Positions 17,426 through 26,423 are shown, numbered from the stretch's first letter. The stretch: DNA of 57,194 bases from Nitrospirota bacterium (GCA_009773185.1 WPIF01000022.1:1-57194); one strand, 5' to 3'. The notes: generated by a model from the letters alone, not told the origin. Numbers and translations are program-made.

Positions 17426-18703
17426 ATGGTTCACGGCGAGCTGTGGACACTCAAGGAACTGTTTGTCTATCCTAATGAATACATTTACTGGAGCATCCAG
17501 ATCGTGATGTATCCTTTTATGACAGGCCTTGTTGCCGGAGCATTTGTGCTTTCTTCCCTGTATCATGTCTTTGGGATAAAAGAACTGAAGGAGATGGCAA
17601 GGTTTGCGCTCGTGTTTTCATTTGCGCTACTGTTTGCTGCTCCTATGCCGATAGTCCTGCACCTGCAGTACCCGTTCAGGGGTATAAATGTGTTTATGAC
17701 GCCTCATTTTACGTCTGCTATTGCTGCCTTTGGAATAGTATTTTTTTCTTACGGGGCTATTGTTGCTTCTGAACTCTGGTTTTTGTACAGAAAACACTTT
17801 GTTGAAGTGGCATTGCCGCTGAAAGAAAAAAAAGACAAGGGCCTTTTTGAGTGGATAAAATTCCTGATATTCTGCTCGCTCACACTCGGTGTATATGATT
17901 TAAGCCAGGAGTCGCTTAAGAGGGATGAAAAGGCCATAAAAATACTTGCCGGCATTGGCATCCCTGTTGCCTGCTTTCTGCACGGGTATGCAGGTTTCAT
18001 ATTCGGCTCGGTCAAGGCAAACGCGCTCTGGATGACTCCATTGATGCCTGTTATATTCATAATGTCCGCAATAGTGTCGGGCATTGCCCTTTGCATGCTG
18101 ACTTATATAATCGTCATGGAGGTAAGGAAGATAAAGATGAAATCACAGAGAAAGCCCTGGATGTCGTTGCGACTCGATTCCGAGATGAGCCTGGAAGAGG
18201 TTAAGGGCGCTGAGATCGGTGTTATAAAGATTACGGCAAAATATCTTATATTGTTTATGATATTTGCCATAACACTTGAACTCCTCGACCTTGTATTCAG
18301 GGGGTATACCGCTGTCAAACACTGGGATATACTGCGTACGGTTATTTACCAAAAGGATTTTACAAATATATTTTTACTCCAGTATACATTTGGCAACCTC
18401 ATACCTTTTGTGCTCTTTTTGATCCCCGGCCTTACTATAAGAAGGGCCACCATCGGCCTGGTTCTTGCCATGATGGGTGTGTTCATGATGAGATGGAACG
18501 TTGTTATCGGAGGGCAGGCTTTTTCATTGACACTCTCAGGATATATGGAATATATTATGCCGATAATCCCGCATGACTGGGAGACCTTCAAGGAAGGGCT
18601 CGGCGGCGCAGTCAGCATCTTTGTTATGCCTTTTGTGTTGTTCTGGGTAATAGCCAAAATATTCCCTGTGTTTAACGCAGAGGAAAAACCTTCGGTACAT
18701 TAA
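17426..18703 (+). CDS. NrfD/PsrC/HybB-family integral membrane quinone-interacting subunit
   Basis: This 425-aa polytopic protein has about ten hydrophobic segments, the size of the long NrfD form (HybB/ActC-like). It starts MVHGELWTLKELFVYPNEYIYW, matching the usual NrfD N-terminus. HLQYPFRGINVFMTPHFTSA in the region of TM3-TM4 resembles the conserved segment near the quinone site. It follows the FeS subunit with no spacing (stop, then ATG). Together with the two cytochromes it would form a membrane complex exchanging electrons between menaquinone and periplasmic cytochromes. Direction cannot be deduced. Confidence 0.9.
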   Translation: MVHGELWTLKELFVYPNEYIYWSIQIVMYPFMTGLVAGAFVLSSLYHVFGIKELKEMARFALVFSFALLFAAPMPIVLHLQYPFRGINVFMTPHFTSAIAAFGIVFFSYGAIVASELWFLYRKHFVEVALPLKEKKDKGLFEWIKFLIFCSLTLGVYDLSQESLKRDEKAIKILAGIGIPVACFLHGYAGFIFGSVKANALWMTPLMPVIFIMSAIVSGIALCMLTYIIVMEVRKIKMKSQRKPWMSLRLDSEMSLEEVKGAEIGVIKITAKYLILFMIFAITLELLDLVFRGYTAVKHWDILRTVIYQKDFTNIFLLQYTFGNLIPFVLFLIPGLTIRRATIGLVLAMMGVFMMRWNVVIGGQAFSLTLSGYMEYIMPIIPHDWETFKEGLGGAVSIFVMPFVLFWVIAKIFPVFNAEEKPSVH

Positions 18704-18844
18704 AGCAAAAAAGAGGGTTGGCTTGATTGTTTCCCCGGTCCTGCTTTCTGTATTTCAGCTGAATCAGCTTGTGAGATAGAGAAACTAATAAATTTCACTT
18801 GCATATTCATCCTAAAAATGATAAAAGATAATCAGGAGGTGCGT

Positions 18845-19387
18845 ATGAAGAAGATGATATTGCTGAGCGCTTTTGTCTTTCTTGTTTCTTCCTGCACACA
18901 TGTAATCTCAAGGCCGGTCAGGGAACAGGCGCGGACAGATATCCCGTTCAGCAGCATAAAAGGGAACATAGACAAATACAAGGGCACAATATTCCTGCTC
19001 GGCGGTGTTATCGCATCAACAAAAAATACAGAGGAAGGCTCAATAATAGAGGCAGTGCAGTCTCCTGTTGATAGATATGGGACTATAATAGACTCTGACA
19101 GGTCCTCCGGACGGTTCATGGCGATAGAAAAAGGTTATCTTGACCCATTAATTTATAAAAAGGGGCGGGAGATAACAATTGCCGGAGAACTGATAGGCAG
19201 CAGGAAAAAGAAGATAGGCGAGATTGAGTACACATACCCTTTGTTTGAAATAAAAGAAATCCATCTCTGGAAAGAGGAAAAGATATATAACAGCCCTGCG
19301 CCTTACCCGCCGTACATGTACAGGTACCCTTACTGGTGGTATGACCCATGGTGGTACGGGCCGTATAATTCGCCGCCGCACCTGTAA
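18845..19387 (+). CDS. Slp-family outer membrane lipoprotein
   Basis: This protein of about 180 aa begins MKKMILLSAFVFLVSSC, a lipoprotein signal with Cys near residue 17. PVREQ and the motif KGTIFLLGGVIASTKNTEEG match Slp-family (starvation lipoprotein) proteins, as does GREITIAGELIGSRKKKIGE. The C-terminus is Pro/Tyr/Trp-rich (PPYMYRYPYWWYDPWWYGPY). I chose ATG 18845 because AGGAGG lies 5 nt upstream; the in-frame ATG at 18818 precedes that Shine-Dalgarno. It stands alone and converges on the bactofilin gene. Confidence 0.85.
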   Translation: MKKMILLSAFVFLVSSCTHVISRPVREQARTDIPFSSIKGNIDKYKGTIFLLGGVIASTKNTEEGSIIEAVQSPVDRYGTIIDSDRSSGRFMAIEKGYLDPLIYKKGREITIAGELIGSRKKKIGEIEYTYPLFEIKEIHLWKEEKIYNSPAPYPPYMYRYPYWWYDPWWYGPYNSPPHL

Positions 19388-19423
19388 TAAAAAGGCCAAG
19401 AAGGTTAAAAAGGGGAAATAGGC

Positions 19424-19462
19424 GCAAAAGGATAAGAGTAAGGTTTAATCTTATCCTTTTGC
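19424..19462. terminator. Bidirectional hairpin between slp and the bactofilin gene
   Basis: GCAAAAGGATAAGA and TCTTATCCTTTTGC form a perfect 14-bp stem with an 11-nt loop. The right arm contains the bactofilin stop codon (19453-19451). T-rich sequence follows on the plus strand and A-rich sequence is in the stem, so it may serve both convergent genes. Confidence 0.6.
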
Positions 19463-19837
19463 TTTCTTTCTCTCTTCTGCCTGAAGTTCTACGACATTCG
19501 ATTCTGCTCTGTGCATTGTGGAACGCCCGTCAAATATTGCGCCTTCCGCAACAGAAAGTTTGGTTGTAGTCATCTCGCCGCGGACCTCGCCTTTTGCCTT
19601 TATCTCTATTATCTCTGTGGCCTTAATATTGCCTTCAACTTTGCCGCCTACAATAATGCCCCTTGCTGAAGCATCGCCCGTGAGCTGCGCTGTTTCTCCG
19701 AGTATAAGCCAGTCAACCTCGATATTGCCTTCGAGTGTGCCGTCGATCCTGAGCGTCCCCTTTGTTTTTATGTCACCTTTGAAATAACTGTTGACTCCAA
19801 CAAACGATTCAAGTTTTTCTGTGTTCTTTGAAAACAT
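19451..19837 (-). CDS. Bactofilin (polymer-forming cytoskeletal protein)
   Basis: This 128-aa protein is a single bactofilin domain: SYFKGDIKTKGTLRIDGTLEGNIEVD, then repeats such as ASARGIIVGGKVEGNIKATEII and AKGEVRGEMTTTKLSV, giving the right-handed beta-solenoid pattern. The tails are short and charged. It follows an M23 peptidase gene by 2 bp. That pairing is widespread and links bactofilin filaments to local peptidoglycan remodelling and cell shape (known from Caulobacter, Helicobacter and others). Confidence 0.95.
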   Translation of the reverse strand: MFSKNTEKLESFVGVNSYFKGDIKTKGTLRIDGTLEGNIEVDWLILGETAQLTGDASARGIIVGGKVEGNIKATEIIEIKAKGEVRGEMTTTKLSVAEGAIFDGRSTMHRAESNVVELQAEERKKAKG

Positions 19838-19839
19838 AG

Positions 19840-20676
19840 CTAACTCCTTCCTTCGATAAAAGTTTTAGGGTTAACAGGGCTCCCGTTTTTCCACACCTCG
19901 TAATGCAGGTGCGGGCCTGTTGAGTTCCCTGTTGAGCCGGCATAGGATATTATGTCGCCTTTTTTTATCCGCTGCCCGACCTTAACTGCAAGCATCTTAT
20001 TATGGGCATAAAATGTAGAAAATCCAAAGCCATGTTCCAGTACTACGAGGTTGCCGCTTCCGCCATTCCATCCCGCAAAACTTACAATTCCATTTGCTGT
20101 GGCTGTAACAGGGTTGCCCGGAGCGGCGCTGATATCTATCCCTGCATGAAAATCTTCCTCTCCTGTCCTGGGATGTTGTCTTCTGCCATACTGCGAAGTT
20201 ATATTCCCTCTAATAGGCCAGCCTTTGGGAGTTGCCATGTAGAGGTCTCTTTGCTGGCTCAAATATTCTCTTATGTCTCCAACTGTCTCCATGGTCTTTC
20301 TTATCTGCAGCTTCAGGGCCTCCATATCAAGCGCGCCATTGTCTGAGGTGTCCATGTTTTCAAGTACTTTCTGCTTGGAATTAAGCGCAAAGAGCTTACT
20401 GAACTCGCCCTCAGCTTTTTTAAGCGCTGACATGGTTGCCTTCATCTCTATGAACTGGCCTGAATAATAACCGACCTTTTCTTTCATCCTGTTATATTCG
20501 AATGTGTCAATGGCTATTGAAAATACATATGCCGTTCCTATCCCGCATAGGATTATGGAGACGAATATGCCTGCATAAGGCATCTTAAGGTTGAACGGTT
20601 TTCTGTTGCTGTGAGGTATCAGCATTATTGTTATAGGAGTGAATGATTTTCTAATCAAAGTTTTTATCCTATGCAT
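19840..20676 (-). CDS. M23 family metallopeptidase, membrane-anchored
   Basis: This protein of about 278 aa starts MHRIKTLIRKSFTPITI. It has one TM helix (about 35-57), a coiled-coil linker and a C-terminal LytM/M23 domain with HAGIDISAAPGNPV near residue 175 and GNSTGPHLHYEVW near 258. These supply the Zn ligands H-x-G-x-D and H-x-H, so it looks catalytically intact. ATG 20676 overlaps the purM stop region (GTATGCATAG). An upstream ATG at 20712 would lie wholly inside purM. It is a probable peptidoglycan endopeptidase partner of the adjacent bactofilin. Confidence 0.9.
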   Translation of the reverse strand: MHRIKTLIRKSFTPITIMLIPHSNRKPFNLKMPYAGIFVSIILCGIGTAYVFSIAIDTFEYNRMKEKVGYYSGQFIEMKATMSALKKAEGEFSKLFALNSKQKVLENMDTSDNGALDMEALKLQIRKTMETVGDIREYLSQQRDLYMATPKGWPIRGNITSQYGRRQHPRTGEEDFHAGIDISAAPGNPVTATANGIVSFAGWNGGSGNLVVLEHGFGFSTFYAHNKMLAVKVGQRIKKGDIISYAGSTGNSTGPHLHYEVWKNGSPVNPKTFIEGRS

Positions 20677-21700
20677 ACCTTGTCCCCTGCCCTCCTTTTT
20701 CAATATTCCCAATCACAAATGAATCGTATCCCGCTTTCTTTAAGATAGAGATTGCCTTGCCTGCTTCGGTTTCCGGGATGACGATAATATACCCTATTCC
20801 CATATTAAAAGTCATCCTCATATCAGCAACCGGCACCTTGCCCATCTTCCTTATCACCTGAAATACCGGAGATGCAGGCCACGAGCCTTCATTTATAACG
20901 GCGGATATCCCCTTTGGGAATATCCGCGGCAGGTTTCCTGGAATCCCTCCGCCTGTAATGTGGGCCATGCCCTTTACCCTGACCTTATCCCTGATTGCAT
21001 TGAATGCCTTAACATAAATCTTTGTCGGCTTAAGAAGTTCCTCCCCCAGTGATGTTCCAAGCTCTGCAATTCTGGCAGAGGCCTTCATTTTCTTAATATC
21101 AAAAAACAGCTTTCTGGCCAGTGAATATCCGTTGCTGTGAAGACCGCTCGATGAGATGCCTATAAGCGCATCCCCTTTTTTTATTTTGGAACCGCTTATT
21201 ATCCTGTCTTTCTCAACTACTCCGACAGCAAACCCCGCAAGGTCGTATTCCCCGTCAGAATAAAACCCCGGCATCTCTGCTGTTTCTCCGCCTATCAATG
21301 AACATCCTGCCTGTTTGCAGCCTTCAACAATCCCTTTTATGACCTCTGCTGCCCTTTCAGGTTTAAGTTTGCCTGATGCAAAATAATCTAAAAAAAACAG
21401 GGGCTCAGAGCCGCTTGTGAGGATATCATTCACGCACATGCCAACAAGGTCAATGCCGACTGTGTCATGCCTGTCAGTCAGAAAAGCTATCTTCAACTTT
21501 GTGCCAACCCCGTCTGTTCCGCTCACAAGCACAGGTTTTTTGTATTTTCTTGTATTAACTTTAAAAAGCGCATTAAATGAACCTATGCCTGTCATGACCT
21601 CGGGCCTGAATGTTTTTCTGGCGAGAGGAGAGATAAGGCCTATAAATCTGTCTCCCTCATCAATATCAACCCCAGCCTTTTTATAGGTAAGTCCGGCCAT
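20669..21700 (-). CDS. purM: Phosphoribosylformylglycinamidine cyclo-ligase (AIR synthetase)
   Basis: This 343-aa enzyme closes the imidazole ring of purines using ATP. Signatures: VSGTDGVGTKLKIAF near residue 60, VGMCVNDILTSGSEPLFFLDY near 85, GGETAEMPGFY near 140 and GMAHITGGGIPGNLPRIF near 245. Length and order are normal. It overlaps the M23 gene by 8 bp. Upstream, 21701-21845 holds AAAGGA just ahead of the ATG and no clear additional gene. Confidence 0.97.
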   Translation of the reverse strand: MAGLTYKKAGVDIDEGDRFIGLISPLARKTFRPEVMTGIGSFNALFKVNTRKYKKPVLVSGTDGVGTKLKIAFLTDRHDTVGIDLVGMCVNDILTSGSEPLFFLDYFASGKLKPERAAEVIKGIVEGCKQAGCSLIGGETAEMPGFYSDGEYDLAGFAVGVVEKDRIISGSKIKKGDALIGISSSGLHSNGYSLARKLFFDIKKMKASARIAELGTSLGEELLKPTKIYVKAFNAIRDKVRVKGMAHITGGGIPGNLPRIFPKGISAVINEGSWPASPVFQVIRKMGKVPVADMRMTFNMGIGYIIVIPETEAGKAISILKKAGYDSFVIGNIEKGGQGTRYA

Positions 21701-21845
21701 TCAAGACGCATCCTTTCAGGGTTTTTAATTAAACCCCGTTAAAGTGTTAACTCTAAACGGAGTAAACAGGTCTACGACCCATAGGGGAAAAAGTATTGTT
21801 ATGCTATCACATTTGTACTGATTTTTCCAGGAAAAGCATTATTTT

Positions 21846-23483
21846 TTATATCTTCCCGAACTCCCTCATCTTCAGTTCTTTTCTTTTTATCTTGCCGCTT
21901 ATTGTTTTTGGAAGGTCATCAACGAACTCTATTTTTCTGGGATACTTATACGGCGCTGTATGCCTTTTAACAAATTCCTGAAGCTCTTTAATCAGGGCAT
22001 CCGACGGTTTATAATCGTGTGTCAGGACAACGAACGCCTTTACAACTTCGCCTCTTACCTCATCAGGGCTCGCAACAACTGCGGATTCTTTTACGGCAGG
22101 GTGTTCTATAAGAACGCTCTCTATCTCAAACGGCCCGATCCGGTATCCTGATGTAAGAATCACATCGTCAACCCTTCCAACAAACCAGAAATAACCTTTT
22201 TCATCCTTATAAGCCCGGTCTCCTGTCATATACCAATCGCCCTTCATAGTTCTCTCTGTTGCATCAGGGTTTCCGAGATATTCCTTAAATAACCCTGCGG
22301 GCCTTCCCGGTTTTATTGCTATTGCAATGTCTCCTTCGGTATTCGGGAGGACCGGCTTCCCGTTCTCATCAATGATATCCACATTAAACCCTGGAGCCGG
22401 AACCCCCATGGAACCCGGTTTCACGGGAAGGCACCTGTAGTTTGCCAGGACATTTACTGTCTCTGTCTGGCCGTATCCGTCATAGATGTACATCCCAGTT
22501 CTTTCTTCCCATGTTTCAATTATATCTTTATTCAGAGGTTCCCCTGCTGCAACAAAATGCCGCATCGAGTGAAAATTGAAATCCCCTGAGGCCGGGATAT
22601 CCTTGACCATCATCCTGTAAGCCGTGGGCGGGCCGCATAATGTTGTGACTGGATACCTCTTCAATGTCTCTATAATCAGAGACGGTGAAAACTTTCCTTT
22701 TTTAAAAAGAGAAAAGATTGTTGCCCCCATGTGCCATGGCCCGAAAAAACTTGACCAGGCTGCCTTGGCCCAGCCTGTATCAGAAAGATTCCAGTGGATA
22801 TCACCCGGCCTGAGGTCAAGCCAATACCTGCCTGTTATAATATGCGCCAACGGATAAGATGCCTGAGTGTGAAGCACCATTTTTGGCGGGCCTGTTGTGC
22901 CTGACGTAAAATATATTAAGGCAGGTTCATCTGAAGCAGCCTTTTCACCTTCAAAGGCATCGGCTGTGTTGCGCTCTTTTATATAATCCTGCCACCCCCT
23001 TCTTTTGCCGGTAATTACTAACAGCGGATTAGTTTTAGAACCATTTACTGCCTCTTCAACCTTTGATGCATCTTCATCTGTTGCGATAATTGCTTTTATA
23101 TCTGTTGCGGACAGCCTGTATTCAATATCCTTTGCGGTGAGGAGAGTTGTTGCCGGGATTGGAATTGCGTTAATCCGTATAAGGCCAAGCATGACTTCCC
23201 ACCACTCAGGGATATTAGGAAGCAGCACAATAACCTTGTCGCCCTTATTGAACCCCATTTTTTTAAAGGCGCCGGCGCCTTTTGATGAGAGTTTCTTTAA
23301 TGCGCTGAATGAAAATTTTTTTTCAATAATACCGTCTGTCCAGAACAGCGCAAGCCCTTCGCCCCATTTATCAAAGACATCCAGAGGGAATGAGAATCTG
23401 TCAGGGACCGGCAGGGTAAATTCCCTGTATTCTTTGCTGTAATCCTGCATATTGGGTACAGATTGCATCAGACATGCTATCAT
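21846..23483 (-). CDS. AMP-forming acyl-CoA synthetase (ACSM/acetyl-CoA synthetase-like)
   Basis: This 545-aa ANL-superfamily ligase activates a carboxylate as acyl-AMP and then acyl-CoA. The P-loop-like motif is YFTSGTTGPPKMVLHT near residue 190, A5 is YDGYGQTET near 335, A7 is YMTGDRAYKDEKGYFWFVGR near 420, and A8 is DDVILTSGYRIGPFEIES. The C-terminal catalytic Lys lies in KTISGKIKRKELK. Overall it resembles medium-chain/ACSM-type enzymes more than canonical acetyl-CoA synthetase; the substrate is not predictable. The start is uncertain: ATG 23483 or ATG 23450 (MQDYSKEYREF), and no strong Shine-Dalgarno decides it. Confidence 0.9.
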   Translation of the reverse strand: MIACLMQSVPNMQDYSKEYREFTLPVPDRFSFPLDVFDKWGEGLALFWTDGIIEKKFSFSALKKLSSKGAGAFKKMGFNKGDKVIVLLPNIPEWWEVMLGLIRINAIPIPATTLLTAKDIEYRLSATDIKAIIATDEDASKVEEAVNGSKTNPLLVITGKRRGWQDYIKERNTADAFEGEKAASDEPALIYFTSGTTGPPKMVLHTQASYPLAHIITGRYWLDLRPGDIHWNLSDTGWAKAAWSSFFGPWHMGATIFSLFKKGKFSPSLIIETLKRYPVTTLCGPPTAYRMMVKDIPASGDFNFHSMRHFVAAGEPLNKDIIETWEERTGMYIYDGYGQTETVNVLANYRCLPVKPGSMGVPAPGFNVDIIDENGKPVLPNTEGDIAIAIKPGRPAGLFKEYLGNPDATERTMKGDWYMTGDRAYKDEKGYFWFVGRVDDVILTSGYRIGPFEIESVLIEHPAVKESAVVASPDEVRGEVVKAFVVLTHDYKPSDALIKELQEFVKRHTAPYKYPRKIEFVDDLPKTISGKIKRKELKMREFGKI

Positions 23484-23619
23484 ATTTTCATCAGAAAATT
23501 ACCACAAAATCCTTCAAATGCACTAAATAGAAGCGCAATATCAGGCTATGCAGGCTTTTACAATGTGTTTGTTACTGTCTGTTCCAATCAATTCCGGGAA
23601 TGGCAAATACAAATAAACC

Positions 23620-23648
23620 TTGACATTTTAAGCAGTAACGGCTATATT
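23620..23648 (+). promoter_or_regulatory. Strong sigma-70 promoter of the pil operon
   Basis: TTGACA (23620-23625), a 17-nt spacer and TATATT (23643-23648) are followed by GAGAGGAGG at 23666-23674 and the ATG at 23683. It probably drives the small membrane protein and pilM-Q. Confidence 0.75.
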
Positions 23649-23682
23649 TTTAAAGTAGAACTTTAGAGAGGAGGACAAACTT

Positions 23683-23910
23683 ATGTCACTTATTACCTTT
23701 TGTATATTAATTGGGGCTATTGCATTTGCACTTGGATTCCTCTTGTTACTTGCCCCGAATTCCGTAAAGAAGCTAAATGAACTGTCTGCAAAAATGATAG
23801 CTAAAATTGACTCTCTTACTTTTTCCTACAGGGTTGGGGTCGGCGTTTCGCTTATAATTGCTTCGTTATTCATGTTCTTTATGGCATATTATTTTACGAA
23901 GAGGCATTAA
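23683..23910 (+). CDS. Small two-TM membrane protein at the head of the pil operon
   Basis: This 75-aa protein has TM segments at about 4-24 and 50-71, joined by a basic helix (NSVKKLNELSAKMIAKIDSL). It is preceded by a strong AGGAGG and a near-consensus promoter. Its stop (TAA at 23908-23910) overlaps the pilM ATG by one base, so it is the first gene of the pilus operon. I do not recognise a named family. Function in pilus assembly is guilt by association. Confidence 0.75.
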   Translation: MSLITFCILIGAIAFALGFLLLLAPNSVKKLNELSAKMIAKIDSLTFSYRVGVGVSLIIASLFMFFMAYYFTKRH

Positions 23911-24863
23911 TGTTGGGACTGTTTCGACCTGCTCCTCTGGGGGTAGATCTGGGCAGTGGCTCTTTAAAAGTCATTGAACTCAAAGCTAAAAAAATCTCTA
24001 TTGCTGCCTTTATTGACATCCCTCCCTCTGAGAGAGAAGAAGAAACTCTTCTGGTAAACAGGCTGCGCAGTTTTTTTAAAGAACTGAATATTCTTGGGAG
24101 AGAAGTTGCAGTTCATGTGCCCGGAAATCTCTCTTTTATAAGGACCATAACCCTGCCCCCAATGCCTAAAAGTGAATTAAAAGAAGCGGTAAAATGGGAG
24201 ATAAAAAGGCAATTGCCTTATCCTCCTGAAGAGGCTGTTTATGACTATGTTGCAACGGAGCTTGCTGACGGCATTGCTGTTACATTTGCCTCTGTTGAAA
24301 GGAAAAATATCCAGCGCCATTTATTACCATTCAAAGAGGCTGGCCTCAACGTTATCGCTGTTGATGCAACCCCGCTTTGCCTGATAAGGACACTCTCTCT
24401 CAATGGTTCCGGCAATGTAATAGTCCTTGATATAGGCTCGAGAAATATGGAGATAAACATCGTAAAATCAGGCTCCCTGCGCCTGACAAGGTCGGTAGAA
24501 ATGGGCGGAGAGCATATAAAGAGCCATTTGCTTAATGAAGGTTTTTCGGAAGCTGAGGCAACTGACATACTGATGGAAGGCCCCGCGGAGAAAATGAAGG
24601 AGATATTGAACCAGTTCCTGAAAGAAATTTTCAGGTCCATAGATTATTATAAGGCAACCTTTAAAGAGAAGACATTTTCTGAGGTGATTCTGACAGGCGG
24701 CGTTGCAATTAATAATGCGGCAAGAGATTATTTTTCCCATATGTTTGATATCCCTGTCAGCGTTCCAAATCCCTTTGACAACCTGATTATGAAAAATGAG
24801 GGTCTTAGGCCCCTGGGCCCAAGGTTTTCTGTAGCAATCGGCCTTGCAAGGAGGGCTGTTTGA
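23910..24863 (+). CDS. pilM: Type IV pilus assembly protein PilM (actin-like)
   Basis: This 317-aa cytoplasmic actin-like ATPase forms the inner ring of the alignment complex by binding the PilN N-terminus. Motifs: the phosphate-1-like GVDLGSGSLKVIEL at residues 9-22, MPKSELKEAVKWEIKRQLPY (PilM signature) near 83, IVLDIGSRNMEINIV (phosphate-2) and EVILTGGVAINN (adenosine). Length is at the short end of normal (about 350). It overlaps the 75-aa gene and pilN. Confidence 0.95.
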   Translation: MLGLFRPAPLGVDLGSGSLKVIELKAKKISIAAFIDIPPSEREEETLLVNRLRSFFKELNILGREVAVHVPGNLSFIRTITLPPMPKSELKEAVKWEIKRQLPYPPEEAVYDYVATELADGIAVTFASVERKNIQRHLLPFKEAGLNVIAVDATPLCLIRTLSLNGSGNVIVLDIGSRNMEINIVKSGSLRLTRSVEMGGEHIKSHLLNEGFSEAEATDILMEGPAEKMKEILNQFLKEIFRSIDYYKATFKEKTFSEVILTGGVAINNAARDYFSHMFDIPVSVPNPFDNLIMKNEGLRPLGPRFSVAIGLARRAV

Positions 24864-25393
24864 AAGAAACACTCAATCTTTTGCCAATAGAGGTAAGGGC
24901 AGGCGCTCCTGAAAAAAAAGGCAAGTTTAATTATCTCTTCCTGGGGGTTGCAGGTTACAGCCTTATAATTATAATCCTGTGGCTCTCGAATCTTGTTCAA
25001 ATCAGGAAGATTAATGCCGAGATAATCCGTTTGAATAAAGAGAGAGCAGCTCTTCAGCAAAAAATACTGCCTCCTGTTGTTGTACCCGCTGTTCCAAGCA
25101 TAGACAAGGATATATTAAATGCGATGGGGAAAGCGCCGAAGTGGAGTGCAATAATCAGCGACCTCTCAATCATTGTTCCTGAAGAGGTATGGCTTTCTTC
25201 CATTGAATCGAAAGAAGAAAAGGGGTTAAGGCAGATGGGCATAAAGGGTTTTTCAAAAACACAGCTTGGAGTTGCAAATCTTATATCAGCGATCGAGAGT
25301 TCAGAGTATTTTTATGACGTTGAGATAGTTTTTGCACAGAAGGGCGAGAAAGAAATTTCTTTTGAGTTGAAGACAAAGGTGCGATGGACCTAA
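24860..25393 (+). CDS. pilN: Type IV pilus assembly protein PilN
   Basis: This 177-aa bitopic inner-membrane protein begins KETLNLLPIEVRAG, the conserved INLLP peptide that docks into PilM. One TM helix (about 27-47) and a periplasmic coiled coil plus ferredoxin-like domain follow. It starts with TTG (24860) overlapping the pilM TGA, with AGGAGG about 6 nt upstream. It overlaps pilO by 10 bp. Confidence 0.92.
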   Translation: MKETLNLLPIEVRAGAPEKKGKFNYLFLGVAGYSLIIIILWLSNLVQIRKINAEIIRLNKERAALQQKILPPVVVPAVPSIDKDILNAMGKAPKWSAIISDLSIIVPEEVWLSSIESKEEKGLRQMGIKGFSKTQLGVANLISAIESSEYFYDVEIVFAQKGEKEISFELKTKVRWT

Positions 25394-25944
25394 AGGCCCT
25401 TAAAAAAACTGTTACAGAGAAAATAACAGCCCTTTCCCTGAGGGAGAAGATTATCTTTGCGATAACGCTTACAACGGCAGTCTTTGTCGTTTTACATATG
25501 ATGTTGTATTCGCCTGCCTTAAAAAAAGTAAAGCTGAAGAGGCAGATGCTGCAGAATATCCAAAAGGAGGTCGAGGCTATAAATCTTATATTGTCGTCAC
25601 AGGCTGCCGTGCAGAAGGTGCAGCCTCCTGAAAAAATAACGCTCCCGGATGCAGAAGACCTGTCAGGCATGCTGGCAGCCATAAGCAGAGAGGCGAACAT
25701 AGCAAGCGTTGATTTCATTTCGATATCTCCCGAAGGTTTTGAATACAGGGATAAATTCATAGAGATGAAGGTAAAGATAGAGCTGAGGGTCAGGTCCAGG
25801 GAGCTGTATGATTTCCTTAAAAACATTGAAACAAGGCACAAACTGTTCCTGATTCAGGACCTGAAATTCGAGACAAATAATGTCCTGTACCCCACAGGCA
25901 TTGCCATTTTAAAGGCAGGGACATATTTGAGGAAAAAACAATGA
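25384..25944 (+). CDS. pilO: Type IV pilus assembly protein PilO
   Basis: This 186-aa bitopic protein has a short cytoplasmic N-terminus, a TM helix (about 21-40), a coiled coil (about 45-75) and a periplasmic ferredoxin-like domain (about 80-186) with SRELYDFLKNIETRHKLFLI, the usual PilO motif. It heterodimerises with PilN to link PilM to PilP/PilQ. Its stop overlaps the pilP ATG (ATGA). Confidence 0.92.
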   Translation: MDLKALKKTVTEKITALSLREKIIFAITLTTAVFVVLHMMLYSPALKKVKLKRQMLQNIQKEVEAINLILSSQAAVQKVQPPEKITLPDAEDLSGMLAAISREANIASVDFISISPEGFEYRDKFIEMKVKIELRVRSRELYDFLKNIETRHKLFLIQDLKFETNNVLYPTGIAILKAGTYLRKKQ

Positions 25945-26423
25945 AGAATGCACGATGCCTGATACACGATACACGGTACACGATACAAAGATTTATTGGA
26001 TTATCGGTTATGTTTCTTTTAACATGTATCGCATCTTGCATCTTGTATCTTGCATCTGTTGATGCAGAGAGCCTCTCGGACATAAAACTTGCCTCCTTAC
26101 AGGCCCCGATAAAAGTTGTGCCTGAGAAATGGGGCAGAGACCCGTTTGTGAGATATGAAGACAAGGCATTTAAAAAGGCAAAAGAAGAACCCTCAAAAGA
26201 CGATATTCTTTTCGACCTGAAGCTTGATGGTATAATAGCTGACGGGAAAAAAGCAGTGGCTATAATAAATGGCGGATTTTACAGGAAGAATGAAAGGGTT
26301 AACGGCTTTTTGATAGTTGCAATAGGGAAAGACGAGGTTTTACTCGAGAAAGACGGCAAAAGGTTTCCTTTTGGCATAAAAAAGTTTGCTGTTACAGGGA
26401 CCCCCAGGGGAGGGAAGAAATGA
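25941..26423 (+). CDS. pilP: PilP-like pilus assembly protein
   Basis: This 160-aa exported protein has a C-terminal PilP-like small beta domain (about 90-155, FDLKLDGIIADGKKAVAIIN and EVLLEKDGKRFPFG) preceded by the linker KWGRDPFVRYED. This WGRDPF motif is typical of PilP or of its GspC-like homologues. The N-terminal 45 residues, including the signal segment (SVMFLLTCIASCILYLASV), are encoded mostly by an inverted period-7 repeat, so the export signal seems to be repeat-derived. It would link PilNO to the PilQ secretin. Confidence 0.85.
   Translation: MKNARCLIHDTRYTIQRFIGLSVMFLLTCIASCILYLASVDAESLSDIKLASLQAPIKVVPEKWGRDPFVRYEDKAFKKAKEEPSKDDILFDLKLDGIIADGKKAVAIINGGFYRKNERVNGFLIVAIGKDEVLLEKDGKRFPFGIKKFAVTGTPRGGKK
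25951..26058. repeat. Inverted repeat with arms of degenerate tandem 7-mers, inside pilP
   Basis: The left arm (25951-25990) is a period-7 array close to CACGATA (CACGATG, CCTGATA, CACGATA, CACGGTA, CACGATA). The right arm (26024-26058) is a period-7 array of its complement type (TGTATCG, CATCTTG, CATCTTG, TATCTTG, CATCTG). The arms flank 33 bp. The element encodes the N-terminal and signal region of PilP. Confidence 0.7.

Noticed and set aside
25951-26058. Possible CRISPR-like array in pilP
   Set aside because: The units are contiguous 7-mers without spacers and lie in a coding region; no cas genes in the window.
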